DNA of 39,638 bases from Methylococcaceae bacterium. Its GTDB lineage: Bacteria; Pseudomonadota; Gammaproteobacteria; Methylococcales; Methylococcaceae. Within the stretch, counting starts at the first letter, position 1, and every line of letters starts with the position of its first letter. A model generated the notes under the pieces. It was given only the letters and a program-made list of their open reading frames with translations, ran no database searches and was not told where the DNA came from. This document shows, piece by piece, positions 16,501 through 25,738 of the stretch. The DNA is taken from NCBI GenBank assembly GCA_902812445.1, contig CADDZF010000012.1, positions 1-39,638 of the forward strand. The letters run 5' to 3'. A program made the position numbers and the translations under genes.

Positions 16501-17238
16501 CTAAGCAATTCCGGAGCTCGATGGTTTAGCATCAAGCAAGAAGGCGACTTCGGCGAGCGGGGTCAGCTCTCTTAAGGTTCTCATTGCAGACTGAAAAGCT
16601 CTGGCGAGACGCATTAATCCAATGATGCCCACTGGGTGGCGAACAGTGTGATGTAGTAATTTGCGCCGGTTGATGCAGCCTTGAGCTTCCAGCGCGTAAA
16701 TGACCGCGCCGGGAACGTCCATGTCGGCGGTATCCGCAACAGCGCGCAGGGCAACGAACGGTACTCGCCTTTCCCCGGCGATTCTTGCAATAGCAACGCT
16801 CTCCATATCGAGTGCTATTGCATCCGCGGTTGAAGCCAGCGCTTTTTTATCGCCAGCGTTGGTGAGGATGCGGTCGCTTTCCAGCAGGGAATCGCAATGT
16901 ATCGGCCGCTTTTCGCCGAGCTGCGACTGTAACCTTTGGCGCCAGCTGGCATCGACGGCGTAGCGGCGGCCATCGATGCCGACCAGCTGCGCCGGCAGCA
17001 GTAGATCGCCCGCGACAAGGTCTGGACTCAGCGCGGCGGCACAACCCCAACTGACAAGGGCGTCTGCACCATTGGCAATCAGCAAAGCCGCCGCCTGACC
17101 TGCCTTGAGCGGACCGGTACCGCTGAGCGCAAGCAGGCAGCGGTCGTTCAGAGGCATCCATCCCCCGATAGCAATAGGTTGCCTAGTGAGGCTGCGGCAT
17201 TCTTCAGAAAGCGCGCCGACGAGCCCTACTCGCTTCAC
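16501..17238 (-). CDS. hpnG: HpnG, adenosylhopane nucleoside phosphorylase
   Basis: A 245-residue cytoplasmic protein of the nucleoside phosphorylase (PNP/MTAN) fold. LVGALSEECRSL opens the family's first strand. LALSGTGPLKAGQAAALLI is the phosphate/ribose-binding glycine segment, and IALDMESVAIARIAG holds the ribose-binding Met-Glu pair. FVALRAVADTADMDVPG carries the catalytic D of the family. HpnG removes adenine from adenosylhopane to give ribosylhopane or its phosphate, the precursor of bacteriohopanetetrol. It starts with GTG inside the shc stop (GTGA, four-base overlap), showing translational coupling. The C-terminal residues (LLDAKPSSSGIA) extend close to hpnN. Confidence 0.88.
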   Translation of the reverse strand: MKRVGLVGALSEECRSLTRQPIAIGGWMPLNDRCLLALSGTGPLKAGQAAALLIANGADALVSWGCAAALSPDLVAGDLLLPAQLVGIDGRRYAVDASWRQRLQSQLGEKRPIHCDSLLESDRILTNAGDKKALASTADAIALDMESVAIARIAGERRVPFVALRAVADTADMDVPGAVIYALEAQGCINRRKLLHHTVRHPVGIIGLMRLARAFQSAMRTLRELTPLAEVAFLLDAKPSSSGIA

Positions 17239-19199
17239 GTTGAGCGGCGCAGATTACGATAGCGGGCCAGCGCCCATAGCGGGAAGAATTTGTCATAGCC
17301 GTGATACTTGAGATAGAACACGCGGGGGAATCCGGGGGCCGTAAAGCAGTCGTCCTGCCAGAATCCATCAGCTTTCTGGGTGCGTAACAAGTACTCGATG
17401 CCGGCCGCTACTTCGGGTGAAGCGGCTTCACCGGCCGCCATGAGGCCCAGTAGCGCCCAGGCGGTTTGAAAGGATGTGCTGACGTGATACTGTCCGCGCA
17501 GGCTTGCATCGTGGTAGCTGAAATTATCTTCACCCCAACCGCCATCGCTGCGCTGCATGCTTTTCAGCCAGGTCGCCGCCGCACGGATGCGCGCATCGTC
17601 GTTGGGGATGCCGGCGGCTTCCATCGCGATGAGCACTGACCAGGTACCGTAAATGTAATTGGTTCCCCAGCGACCGAACCATGCGCCGTCCGCTTCCTGT
17701 TCTTTCCACAGATAGCGGATGCAATCATCGAGGGATTTGCGAAACTCTGGATAGCGGTCCACCAGTTTGCCGAACAGCATGGCACAGCGGGCGCTGACGT
17801 CGCTGGTAGGGGGGTCGAGCAGGGCGCCGTGGTCGGCGAAAGGAATATGGTTCAAGTAGTAATGAGTATTGTCGCTGTCGAACGCGCCGTAACCGCCGTT
17901 ATAGGACTGCATGCCAGCGATCCATCGTGCCGCCCGTACGATATTTTCGGCAAACTGGGGTTCGTCCGCTTGTACCATGGCAGAAGCCACGATTCCGCTA
18001 TCATCCACATCAGGATAGTAACTGTTGTCAAACTGGAACGCCCAACCGCCACCTGAAAGACCGGGATGGTTGACCTGCCAGTCGCCCGGTTCATTGCGCA
18101 ACTGTTTGCTGGCCAGCCATTTCAAGCCACGCTTGGTGGCCCGTTTGATGACCACATCGCGCTGGCTGCAATGAACTTCCTGCAGGGCCAGGACGGCGAG
18201 GCCCGTATCCCAGATGGGAGATACACAAGGCTGACAATAGGCAGTATCGTGACCCATTACCAATAGCTTTTCGAGCGCTTCCTTCGCCATCCTCCGGCGT
18301 GGATCACTCGCTGGAAGGCCCAAGAAATCAATTGCTTCATAAGCATTTACCATGGCGGGAAAAATGGCGCCCAGTCCAGCCACGCCGTTGAGCCGCGCCA
18401 GCAACCAGTCTTGAGCCTTTTGCGTGGCTTTCCGGCGAACCGACTTGGGAATTAGCGCTTCCGCCAAGCGGCCTAATCGCTCTAACGCCAGAACCGTTTT
18501 GCCGAGACGAGTCTTGACATGCGAAAAGTAGCTTTGCTCTCGTTCTGGCGGTATGCGAAAAAGTTCTTTTATATCAATGGCGTGTGGATTGCGTGCCTTA
18601 ACTCGGTGGCTACACAGAATGAGTAGAGGCACCATGACTGTTCGGGTCCAGTAGGAAACCTTATCGAGATGAAAGGGGAACCAGCGCGGCAACAGCATGA
18701 CTTCCACCGGCATAAATGGCACGCCCCGCCATGGGATTTGCTCGAACATGGCGAGCATGATGCGGGTGAAAACGTTGGCTTTGGCGGCGCCGCCCTGCTG
18801 CAGAATCCACGCGCGCAGCTTCTCCATGTGGGCCGAGTCGGGTGAATCGCCGGCGAGTTTCAATGCGTAGTAAACTTTGACTGAGCAACTGATATCGCCT
18901 TTACCGATCTGAAAAAGCGGATAGCTGCCGTCTGCGCTTTGGTGCGCGCGCAGGTAGTTGGCAAGTTTTGCCTGCAATTTCTGATCGATTTCATCCATGT
19001 AGTGCATCATCAAGATGTATTCGGCCGGAATGGTGCAATCTGCCTCTAGCTCGAAAACCCAATAGCCGTCCGCGTGTTGCAAGCTCAATAAGCTGTCCGC
19101 AGCGCATCGGATGGCGCTCTCCAACGGTTGCGTGCTTGCGTCGTCGAAATAGGCTGGGGCCAAACCCGCTGGTGCTGTCGCGTCTCTTCGCATGTGCAT
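17235..19199 (-). CDS. shc: squalene-hopene cyclase
   Basis: A 654-residue cyclase, full length. The catalytic DXDD is present as DVDD at 397-400, inside YYPDVDDSGIVASAMVQA. Several QW repeats are visible: LSLQHADGYWVFELE near the N-terminus, GMQSYNGGYGAFDSDN, SMQRSDGGWGEDNFSY and RTQKADGFWQDDCFTAPG. The C-terminus FPRVFYLKYHGYDKFFPLWA is typical of hopene cyclases. The enzyme is a monotopic membrane protein that folds squalene into hopene/hopanol. I prefer ATG 19199; the frame is open to TTG 19217, six bases after the squalene synthase stop, and ATG 19193 is also possible. The gene lies directly between its substrate-making enzyme (sqs) and hpnG. I see no sign of the lanosterol-cyclase variant that Methylococcus also has. 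Confidence 0.95.
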   Translation of the reverse strand: MHMRRDATAPAGLAPAYFDDASTQPLESAIRCAADSLLSLQHADGYWVFELEADCTIPAEYILMMHYMDEIDQKLQAKLANYLRAHQSADGSYPLFQIGKGDISCSVKVYYALKLAGDSPDSAHMEKLRAWILQQGGAAKANVFTRIMLAMFEQIPWRGVPFMPVEVMLLPRWFPFHLDKVSYWTRTVMVPLLILCSHRVKARNPHAIDIKELFRIPPEREQSYFSHVKTRLGKTVLALERLGRLAEALIPKSVRRKATQKAQDWLLARLNGVAGLGAIFPAMVNAYEAIDFLGLPASDPRRRMAKEALEKLLVMGHDTAYCQPCVSPIWDTGLAVLALQEVHCSQRDVVIKRATKRGLKWLASKQLRNEPGDWQVNHPGLSGGGWAFQFDNSYYPDVDDSGIVASAMVQADEPQFAENIVRAARWIAGMQSYNGGYGAFDSDNTHYYLNHIPFADHGALLDPPTSDVSARCAMLFGKLVDRYPEFRKSLDDCIRYLWKEQEADGAWFGRWGTNYIYGTWSVLIAMEAAGIPNDDARIRAAATWLKSMQRSDGGWGEDNFSYHDASLRGQYHVSTSFQTAWALLGLMAAGEAASPEVAAGIEYLLRTQKADGFWQDDCFTAPGFPRVFYLKYHGYDKFFPLWALARYRNLRRST

Positions 19200-19223
19200 T
19201 TTTCTATTTAAATCCAAGGCGTT

Positions 19224-20321
19224 TCAACTGTCGGTTCGATTGGCAAGTGCGGTCGAGGCCTTTCCTGAGGAGGGAAGGCCTAATCCGGCCAGGCAAAATG
19301 TAAGCTTTAAGAGGGAATCGTGGCTTCTCATCAAGCGGCTAGTCAAAATCGTTGACTTGACACTGCGGCGAGTGATTTTGACGTGCGTTGACTGGCTGAA
19401 ATCGAGGTGGCGATTTATCTTGCGCAGCGTGAGCACCGCCATCCCCAGCGCCCACAGGCAGAATTCGCGGAGACCCGTTTCGTGCCGCGGGATCAGCAAG
19501 GTGTAGGCCAGCGCGTTTTTTAGGTGATCATGGGCCATGCCGATCAAGTGTCGCAAGCCCTGACGGAAAGCCAAGCTGTGGTGATCAGGGGTCAATCGAT
19601 CGAGATCAAAACCGGCTTCAAGGAAGATCTCCCTGGGCAACCAACAGACCCCGCGCGCGCGATCATCCCAGATGTCTTTTAGGATATTGGTCATCTGCAG
19701 CCCTTGACCGAAGGAGATCGATAATTCCATCAAGGTCGATCTGACGGCCGCAATCTCGGCAGAGTAATGGCAAAATAGCCGGGTTAGCATTTCGCCTACA
19801 ACGCCAGCTACGTAATAGCAGTAATTGCTCATCTCGGCCACGCTGGCGAGTCCATGTCTCAGGTCGCGATCTTGGAATTCGGCCATTCCTCTCGCCATGG
19901 TCTCGACACAACTGACGAGCGCACTCCGCTGGATCGAATCGAAGCTTTTGGTGATATGAATCACTCGCGGCACGCACTGGATCAGTTCGTGTTCGGCGCG
20001 AAGGGTATGCTCGGACAGTAAAGGCGTGAGTTCACGGCTAAAGCCAACCGCCGGCTGTTTGGCAGCGACGACCTCGACAAACCATTGGCAGAAGCGCCGT
20101 TTCTGCTGCGATGTCAAGTTGTATTCGTCCTCGATGGTATCGATGATGCGGCATAGTAGATAGGCATTAGCGACGACTCGAGTCAAAGCCCGTGGCAGCT
20201 GGGGAATGGTTAAAGCGAAGGTACGTGAAACGCCGTCCAGCAATCTCGCCTGCAAATCGTCATCCGACAAGGTATTTAGCGGAATCGACCCAGCGGGGTG
20301 CCGCCTTTGCACTCCGTTCAC
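19224..20321 (-). CDS. sqs: squalene synthase, single-enzyme (ERG9-like) type
   Basis: A 365-residue trans-isoprenyl diphosphate synthase (head-to-head). SRTFALTIPQLP precedes the first Asp-rich motif LLCRIIDTIEDE. YCYYVAGVVGEMLTRLF and GLQMTNILKDIWDD carry the central Tyr helix and second Asp-rich motif. These match the eukaryotic/methanotroph squalene synthase pattern (DTxEDD, YCHYVAGLVG, LQKTNIIRD) better than HpnC or HpnD. So the two-step condensation and NADPH reduction of farnesyl diphosphate may be done by one enzyme. The C-terminal part after residue 310 is basic and has one hydrophobic patch (LLKLTFCLAGLGLP), which could be a loose membrane contact. The start GTG 20321 has GGGGGGA six bases upstream. 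It is the first gene of the minus-strand hopanoid operon. Confidence 0.85.
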   Translation of the reverse strand: MNGVQRRHPAGSIPLNTLSDDDLQARLLDGVSRTFALTIPQLPRALTRVVANAYLLCRIIDTIEDEYNLTSQQKRRFCQWFVEVVAAKQPAVGFSRELTPLLSEHTLRAEHELIQCVPRVIHITKSFDSIQRSALVSCVETMARGMAEFQDRDLRHGLASVAEMSNYCYYVAGVVGEMLTRLFCHYSAEIAAVRSTLMELSISFGQGLQMTNILKDIWDDRARGVCWLPREIFLEAGFDLDRLTPDHHSLAFRQGLRHLIGMAHDHLKNALAYTLLIPRHETGLREFCLWALGMAVLTLRKINRHLDFSQSTHVKITRRSVKSTILTSRLMRSHDSLLKLTFCLAGLGLPSSGKASTALANRTDS

Positions 20322-20900
20322 TAGTTCCCCCCGCTATCGAGCGTTGCCACCCAACGTCGAGTAGTTATCGAAAATCTGGCTGATTGGAGCATATTTAAAG
20401 CGCTTGCATGATCCACTGATGAACTCGTGTACGCGGTGTAATGATCGGAAGCCCCGGGGCGTATGCTGGGTCTCGATCGAAAACGCCGGTCTTCACAGAC
20501 CGCCCACGATGGTGGGGGACGCTCAACCGAACCGCGAACTCGACCCGGGGTCAGAAAACTCATAATCCATCAAGCCAAATAAACGGGCCAAGTGAATTTG
20601 GCCGGGATTTATCGTCGCCGATTCTAGTGATTTCGGCAAATGCGTCAAGCATTGTTGCGTCATATATGATTATTTTGATTAAAATACAACTAATTTGCGC
20701 AAAACACTTGTCGAATGGATAAAACTATCACAATATACATTTAGTCATGAACAGCAAAGAAAACCAATCAAATTCATGCCGTACCCGCAAAACCAGTTCT
20801 CGTCGCTATGGCGTTATGGTGCATTCTCAAAACCCACGCGTTTTTTAAGTAGCAGAGCGATATCGAGCCGCTTTATCTTTCTTTACTCAGGAGACGATGC
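20322..20900. promoter_or_regulatory. divergent promoter region between sqs and hpnH
   Basis: This 579-base region separates the minus-strand hopanoid operon from hpnH, so promoters for both must lie within it or further off. The left half is GC-rich and holds a perfect ten-base palindrome (GCCCCGGGGC, 20451-20460) and a small stem (CCCAC/GTGGG, 20503-20516). From about 20640 it turns AT-rich (TATATGATTATTTTGATT), as expected of an upstream region of hpnH, but I cannot pick a clear -35/-10 pair. An open frame at 20441-20722 has shadow-like composition and no ribosome binding site. I see no gene here. Confidence 0.45.
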
Positions 20901-22007
20901 ATGAGTGTTCCACTACGTCAACAATTAAGCGTTGCGCGGTATTTGGTTATCCAGAAGCTAAGGGGTGTCAAGCGTTATCCTTTGGTTTTAATGTTAGAGC
21001 CGTTGTTTAGATGCAATCTCGCCTGTGCAGGCTGTGGAAAAATCGACTATCCGGAAGAAATCTTAAATCGCCGTTTGAGCGTAGAGGACAGCCTGGCTGC
21101 GGTCGATGAATGCGGTGCGCCGATCGTGTCGATAGCGGGTGGCGAGCCGTTGTTGCACAAAGAGTTGCCGCAGATCGTCGAAGGAATTATCAGGCGCAAG
21201 AAGTTCATTTACCTGTGCACTAATGCTTTGCTCTTGAAAAAAAGGATTGATGATTACACGCCGTCGCCCTTTTTGACTTTTTCTATTCATCTGGATGGAA
21301 ACCGCGAGCGTCATGATACCTCGGTGTGTCAGAAGGGCGTGTTCGACCGGGCGGTCGAGATTATTCGACTGGCCGTTGGAAAAGGCTTTCGGGTAACCGT
21401 AAACTGTACGTTGTTTCAGGGTGAATCGGCCAAGGAAGTGGCGGAATTTCTGGATTATGTCAGCGATCTCGGTGCTGAAGGCGCTACCATTTCGCCCGGC
21501 TTCAGCTATGAGCATGCGCCGCAACAAGGCATCTTCATCAAAGGGAAGGATACCAAGGAGCTGTTTCGCCGCATCTTCGAGCTGGGCAAGAAACGTCGAT
21601 GGAAGCTGAATCACTCGGGCCTTTATTTGGATTTTCTAGCCGGCAATCAGAGCTACAAATGTACGCCGTGGGGGAATCCGACGCGCAATATCTTCGGTTG
21701 GCAAAAGCCTTGTTATCTTTTGGTCGACGAGGGTTATGCGCCATCCTTCAAAGCGCTGATGGAGGATACCCCCTGGCATAAATATGGCGACTCGAAAAAT
21801 CCCAAGTGCGCGAACTGTATGGCGCATTGCGGTTATGAGCCGACAGCTGTAGAGGACACCTTGCGGCACCCGCTGAAGGCTGGCTATGTAGCGCTGTTCG
21901 GTCCTCGCACAACGGGCGCCATGGCGCCGGAACCTATACCCGAATACGCTATCGACCCTAGGCCGACTCAAGAAGGCGCTGCGGTTAGCGCCGAAGCGAC
22001 TGATTAA
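20901..22007 (+). CDS. hpnH: HpnH, radical SAM adenosylhopane synthase
   Basis: A 368-residue radical SAM enzyme. The cluster motif CNLACAGC (Cys 38, 42 and 45, CX3CX2C) follows YPLVLMLEPLFR. SIAGGEPLLHKEL is the SAM-binding GGE motif, and FSIHLDGNRERHD is a further family strand. The C-terminal region has paired cysteines (CANCMAHCGYEPTA) of the B12-independent HpnH family. It joins a 5'-deoxyadenosyl radical from SAM to diploptene to make adenosylhopane, the first step of side-chain building. CAGGAG precedes the ATG by seven bases. The last 30 residues are Pro/Ala-rich and probably disordered. It is divergent from sqs and convergent with apt. The 20550-20900 leader is AT-rich, so it may have its own regulation. 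Confidence 0.95.
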   Translation: MSVPLRQQLSVARYLVIQKLRGVKRYPLVLMLEPLFRCNLACAGCGKIDYPEEILNRRLSVEDSLAAVDECGAPIVSIAGGEPLLHKELPQIVEGIIRRKKFIYLCTNALLLKKRIDDYTPSPFLTFSIHLDGNRERHDTSVCQKGVFDRAVEIIRLAVGKGFRVTVNCTLFQGESAKEVAEFLDYVSDLGAEGATISPGFSYEHAPQQGIFIKGKDTKELFRRIFELGKKRRWKLNHSGLYLDFLAGNQSYKCTPWGNPTRNIFGWQKPCYLLVDEGYAPSFKALMEDTPWHKYGDSKNPKCANCMAHCGYEPTAVEDTLRHPLKAGYVALFGPRTTGAMAPEPIPEYAIDPRPTQEGAAVSAEATD

Positions 22008-22082
22008 ACCATCGCGTTCAGCAGTGGTGCTGCGATAGCATCAGCGGCCTGCTTGACGCCGGTTGTCGTCTACCGGCCGCCG

Positions 22083-22113
22083 CTACGGGCCTAGCGGCCC
22101 GCTAGGCCCGTAG
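22083..22113. terminator. perfect 13-bp inverted repeat between hpnH and apt
   Basis: CTACGGGCCTAGC (22083-22095) and GCTAGGCCCGTAG (22101-22113) pair perfectly around a five-base loop GGCCC. It lies 76 bases after the hpnH stop and 71 bases beyond the apt stop, so it could act as a two-way transcription barrier for the convergent pair. Neither side is followed by a T run, so it is not a standard intrinsic terminator. It might instead be a repeated extragenic element or mRNA-end stabiliser. Confidence 0.55.
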
Positions 22114-22183
22114 ACGGTTGGCATCCTGGCGGATGGATGGTAAGGTCTTAGAACAACGACGGGAATTAACCGTTAGGCCGGCA

Positions 22184-22699
22184 TCAATAGTGCAGCACGG
22201 AGTACACCGGGTAATCCTTCAATTGCTCCCGACCTCCCAACGCATCCAACTCGATCACAAACGAGCAGGCGACAACTTCCGCGCCGAGGTTTTCTACCAA
22301 CTCGCAGCTCGCCCTGGCAGTGCCACCGGTGGCTAGCAGATCGTCCACCAATAACACCCTGTCGCCTTTTCCGAGAGCATCGAGATGGACCTCGAGCGCA
22401 GTCGAACCGTATTCCAGATCGTAAGTGACGCTTTGCACGTCATACGGAAGCTTACCGGGTTTGCGCAGCGGCACGAAGCCGACGCCCAGTTCCCAGGCGA
22501 CCAGCGAGCCGAAGATGAATCCCCGTGCCTCCATGCCGGCGACGGCGGTGATGTCCTGGCCGAGAAATGGATGCAAAAGCTGGTGCACGGTCAGGCGCAA
22601 GGCCGTCGGATCCTTCACCAGTGGAGTGATATCTCTGAACAAAATGCCGGGTTCTGGGAAATCGGGAATGTCCCTGATTTTTGCCTTAAGCCGCTCCAT
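22184..22699 (-). CDS. apt: adenine phosphoribosyltransferase
   Basis: A 171-residue type I phosphoribosyltransferase of the usual Apt length. RDIPDFPEPGILFRDITPL is the Apt N-terminal signature. The PRPP-binding motif is VLLVDDLLATGGTA, and AVAGMEARGFIFGS and VPLRKPGKLP are the adenine/PPi loops. The enzyme turns adenine and PRPP into AMP. The ATG is two bases upstream of the dxs stop in transcription order, with GGGG ahead of it, so it is the last gene of the ispA/dxs group. Its position next to hpnH/hpnG is striking, because HpnG frees one adenine for each side-chain-bearing hopanoid made and Apt would recover it. That link is inference. Confidence 0.95.
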   Translation of the reverse strand: MERLKAKIRDIPDFPEPGILFRDITPLVKDPTALRLTVHQLLHPFLGQDITAVAGMEARGFIFGSLVAWELGVGFVPLRKPGKLPYDVQSVTYDLEYGSTALEVHLDALGKGDRVLLVDDLLATGGTARASCELVENLGAEVVACSFVIELDALGGREQLKDYPVYSVLHY

Positions 22700-24619
22700 T
22701 CATGACACCCCTTTGGAGATTAGACGTTCATTCTTCAGCTTGAGCGCTGTTTGCGGATAGATGAAATTCTGCACGGAGCGTGTAATGCTCACTGCGTCGA
22801 GTCCACACTCGGATAGCAACTGTTCACGACTGCCGTGCTCGATGTAACAGTCAGATAGACCCAGATTTAGCGTCGGCATGAGGCAGTGATGAGCATTTAA
22901 ACACTCATTGACCGCGCTGCCTGCACCGCCGGCAATCGCGTTTTCCTCTAGGGTGACAAACGCTTCATGGGTTTTTGCCAGTTCCAGAAGCAGCGCCTGA
23001 TCCAGCGGTTTGACGAAACGCATATTGACGACCGTGGCGTTCAGCGTCTGTGCCGCGTCCAAGGCTGGCGCGACCATGCTGCCGAACGCGAGCAGGGCGA
23101 CCCGCTTGCCCCGGCGCTTGATCACCGCCTTGCCAATGGCCAGCGCGGTCATTGGCTTCTCGATCGGGACTCCGGGGCCTTTCCCGCGTGGATAACGAAC
23201 GGCTGCCGGCCCGGCGTGTACGAAGCCCGTGTAGAGCATCTGGCGGCACTCGTTTTCGTCGGCAGGCGCCATGATCAGCATGTTTGGGATACAGCGCAGG
23301 TAGCTGTAGTCGAAGCTCCCCGCGTGCGTAGGTCCGTCTGGCCCCACTAGGCCAGCGCGGTCGATCGCGAATAATACCGGTAAATTTTGTAAGGCCACAT
23401 CATGAATAAGCTGATCATAAGCGCGCTGCAGGAAAGTCGAATAGATGGCGACCACAGGCTTATAGCCTTCGCAGGCCTGTCCGGCAGCCAGCGTGACGGC
23501 GTGTTGCTCGGCAATGCCGACATCGAAATAGCGTTGCGGGAAACGCTTGGAGAATTCGACCAGGCCGGAGCCTTCGCGCATGGCCGGTGTAATGCCTAGC
23601 AACCTACTGTCCTGCTCCGCCATATCGCACAGCCACTGGCCGAAGATTTCGGTGTAGCTAGGACTACTGACTCGCGCTTTGGGAAGGCAGTCTTGGCGAA
23701 GATCGAATGCGGAGACGGCGTGGTATGCGACGGGATCCTTCTCGGCGGGTAGATAGCCTTTTCCTTTTTTGGTCACGATATGCAAAAATTGCGGGCCCTT
23801 CATTTCCCGTAGATTTTGCAGCGTCGAGACCAAGGTATTCAGATCGTGGCCGTCGATGGGGCCAATATAATTGAAGCCGAGTTCTTCGAACAGCGTGCCG
23901 GGCACGACCATGCCCTTTACGTGTTCTTCGGCGCGGCGCGCCAGTTCCCAGACGCTGGGCATTGTCCGGCTAAGTAGCTGTTTGCTGCCTTGCCGCACGG
24001 TCGCATAAAGTTTGCTGGAAAGCAGCCTGGCCAGATAATTATTGAGCGCACCGACATTTGGCGAAATCGACATTTCATTGTCGTTCAATATCACCAGCAG
24101 GTTGGCATCCAGCACGCCAGCGTGGTTGAGCGCTTCGAACGCCATGCCGCCTGTGAGCCCGCCATCACCGATGATCGCCACCGCGCGCATTCCCCGTTTT
24201 TCCAACGTCGCAGCGATCGCCATCCCGAGCGCCGCGCTGATGGAAGTGCTCGAATGACCGACGCCGAAGCAGTCGTAGGGGCTTTCCCCGCGCTTGGGAA
24301 AGGCGGACAGCCCGCCTTTCTGGCGAATTGTCAACATCCGGTCACGGCGGCCGGTGAGAATCTTATGCGGATACGCTTGATGGCCTACATCCCAAACCAG
24401 TTTATCCGTCGGTGTATTGAAGACGTAGTGCAGCGCGATGGTGAGCTCGACAGTACCGAGCCCCGCCGCGAAATGGCCGCCGGATTGGCTCACGCTGTCG
24501 AGTAAAAAGCCGCGCAGCTCTCTTGCCAGCGGAACCAGCTGGTCTTCGGAAAGCTTACGCAGATCGTAGGGCGATTCGATTCGGCTCAACAAGGAATACG
24601 TTTCAGTTTTATCGTTCAT
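22700..24619 (-). CDS. dxs: 1-deoxy-D-xylulose 5-phosphate synthase
   Basis: A 639-residue thiamine-diphosphate enzyme, full length. [19 protein letters not shown] and [15 protein letters not shown] open the N-terminal domain. The ThDP-binding motif is [18 protein letters not shown], then [15 protein letters not shown]. The pyrimidine domain has [15 protein letters not shown] with the catalytic Glu, and the central [18 protein letters not shown] is highly conserved. It condenses pyruvate and glyceraldehyde-3-phosphate, the first and usually rate-limiting step of the MEP isoprenoid pathway. It lies downstream of ispA after a 216-base gap containing a hairpin, so it may have its own promoter, and it is directly followed by apt. 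The placement next to the hopanoid genes fits a high demand for C15 units. Confidence 0.96.
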   Translation of the reverse strand: MNDKTETYSLLSRIESPYDLRKLSEDQLVPLARELRGFLLDSVSQSGGHFAAGLGTVELTIALHYVFNTPTDKLVWDVGHQAYPHKILTGRRDRMLTIRQKGGLSAFPKRGESPYDCFGVGHSSTSISAALGMAIAATLEKRGMRAVAIIGDGGLTGGMAFEALNHAGVLDANLLVILNDNEMSISPNVGALNNYLARLLSSKLYATVRQGSKQLLSRTMPSVWELARRAEEHVKGMVVPGTLFEELGFNYIGPIDGHDLNTLVSTLQNLREMKGPQFLHIVTKKGKGYLPAEKDPVAYHAVSAFDLRQDCLPKARVSSPSYTEIFGQWLCDMAEQDSRLLGITPAMREGSGLVEFSKRFPQRYFDVGIAEQHAVTLAAGQACEGYKPVVAIYSTFLQRAYDQLIHDVALQNLPVLFAIDRAGLVGPDGPTHAGSFDYSYLRCIPNMLIMAPADENECRQMLYTGFVHAGPAAVRYPRGKGPGVPIEKPMTALAIGKAVIKRRGKRVALLAFGSMVAPALDAAQTLNATVVNMRFVKPLDQALLLELAKTHEAFVTLEENAIAGGAGSAVNECLNAHHCLMPTLNLGLSDCYIEHGSREQLLSECGLDAVSITRSVQNFIYPQTALKLKNERLISKGVS

Positions 24620-24785
24620 TTATGAGACATTTCAAGGCGTCATCGAGAATATTAGCGACTGCGTAAGACGCGCGGCCGGTTTGTCTTGCCCACAATCACG
24701 ACGAGGCTGATCATTATCAAACGCTGGCTTTTCGCTTTCAAGCGAAGATTCAGGAAGACCGGTGACCCATGAATGACTCATTCCG

Positions 24786-24827
24786 CTGCACTTCGAGCCC
24801 TGAGGTGTTCGGCTCTTAAGCGTGCAG
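24786..24827 (-). terminator. imperfect hairpin downstream of ispA
   Basis: CTGCAC (24786-24791) pairs with GTGCAG (24822-24827), and inside it GAGCC pairs with GGCTC, giving a nested stem of about 42 bases. It lies just after the ispA stop in the direction of transcription. No T run follows, so any terminator role is weak. The same gap also holds TTCGCTT/AAGCGAA (24731-24746) and a 13-base palindrome GAATGACTCATTC (24771-24783). Confidence 0.35.
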
Positions 24828-24835
24828 GGGACGGC

Positions 24836-25738
24836 TCAGTGCTGCCGTTGTACGATAAAAAGCGAAAGCGAGCGCAGTAAGTCGGCTTCTCCTGCAAAGA
24901 TGTCCAGGCTGTCCATAGCGTCTTGATACAACTCCAGCGCTTTCTGCTTGGCACCGGCAAGGCCGAGCAGAGCAGGATAGCTGGGTTTATTGTTATCGCG
25001 GTCCTTGCCTTGGGTTTTTCCGAGGGTCTGCGTGTCGCTTTCCTCGTCGAGCACGTCGTCCTGGATCTGGAAAGCCAAGCCAATACACTTGGCATAATGA
25101 TCGAGCCTATCGACAATACTAGCATCGAGCGCAGCTTTAGCCAGGGTCGCCAGCCGGATGCTGGCGCGGATCAGTGCCCCGGTCTTGTGGATATGCATGT
25201 TCTCGAGGCCAGGGATATCAAGTTTCTGGCCCACGGCGGCCAGATCGATTGCTTGCCCACCCACCATCCCGCACGATCCGCTCGCACTGGCGAGCGTTTC
25301 GATCATCGCTAGCCGGTTCTCCGCCGGTACCGCAATCGTATGATCGTGAGCCAGTACGTAAAATGCCAGCGTCTGCAAGGCATCGCCGGCGAGAATGGCG
25401 GTCGCTTCGTCATAAGCGAGGTGGCAGGTCGGTTTACCGCGCCTCAGTTCATCATTATCCATAGCCGGCAAGTCGTCGTGGATCAGCGAGTAGGCGTGAA
25501 TGAATTCCACCGCACAGGCCGGGCCGTCGAGGACAACCAATGGAATGCCGAGGATGTGACCCGCCGCGTAGGTCAGCAAGGGACGCAAGCGTTTGCCGCC
25601 GCCTAGCACGCCGTAGCGCATCGCTTGGTGCAGCCGTACGGGTAACTTGCTGGCGGCCGGGAGCCAAGCGTCGAGTGCGCTCTCTACCCGTTCTTGACAG
25701 GCTTGCATGAAATCTCTAAGTGTCGCGTCAGGATTCAT
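24836..25738 (-). CDS. ispA: farnesyl diphosphate synthase
   Basis: A 300-residue trans-prenyltransferase. The first Asp-rich motif is [19 protein letters not shown] (DDxxxxD form typical of bacterial IspA), and the second is [29 protein letters not shown] near residue 50 is the diphosphate-binding segment. It builds C15 farnesyl diphosphate from IPP and DMAPP/GPP, the direct substrate of the squalene synthase encoded 5 kb away and of CyoE (heme O farnesylation) encoded 7 kb away. The frame is open to a TTG at 25744; I take ATG 25738, which overlaps the end of xseB by 11 bases. The last residues ([13 protein letters not shown]) match the normal family end. Confidence 0.95.
   Translation of the reverse strand: MNPDATLRDFMQACQERVESALDAWLPAASKLPVRLHQAMRYGVLGGGKRLRPLLTYAAGHILGIPLVVLDGPACAVEFIHAYSLIHDDLPAMDNDELRRGKPTCHLAYDEATAILAGDALQTLAFYVLAHDHTIAVPAENRLAMIETLASASGSCGMVGGQAIDLAAVGQKLDIPGLENMHIHKTGALIRASIRLATLAKAALDASIVDRLDHYAKCIGLAFQIQDDVLDEESDTQTLGKTQGKDRDNNKPSYPALLGLAGAKQKALELYQDAMDSLDIFAGEADLLRSLSLFIVQRQH

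Noticed and set aside
20441-20722. 93-codon plus-strand frame between sqs and hpnH
   Set aside because: No ribosome binding site, mixed composition and no family likeness; more likely part of the divergent promoter region.
24771-24783. Palindrome GAATGACTCATTC as an operator
   Set aside because: Thirteen bases between ispA and dxs; no known regulator consensus that I can name, and chance occurrence is plausible.
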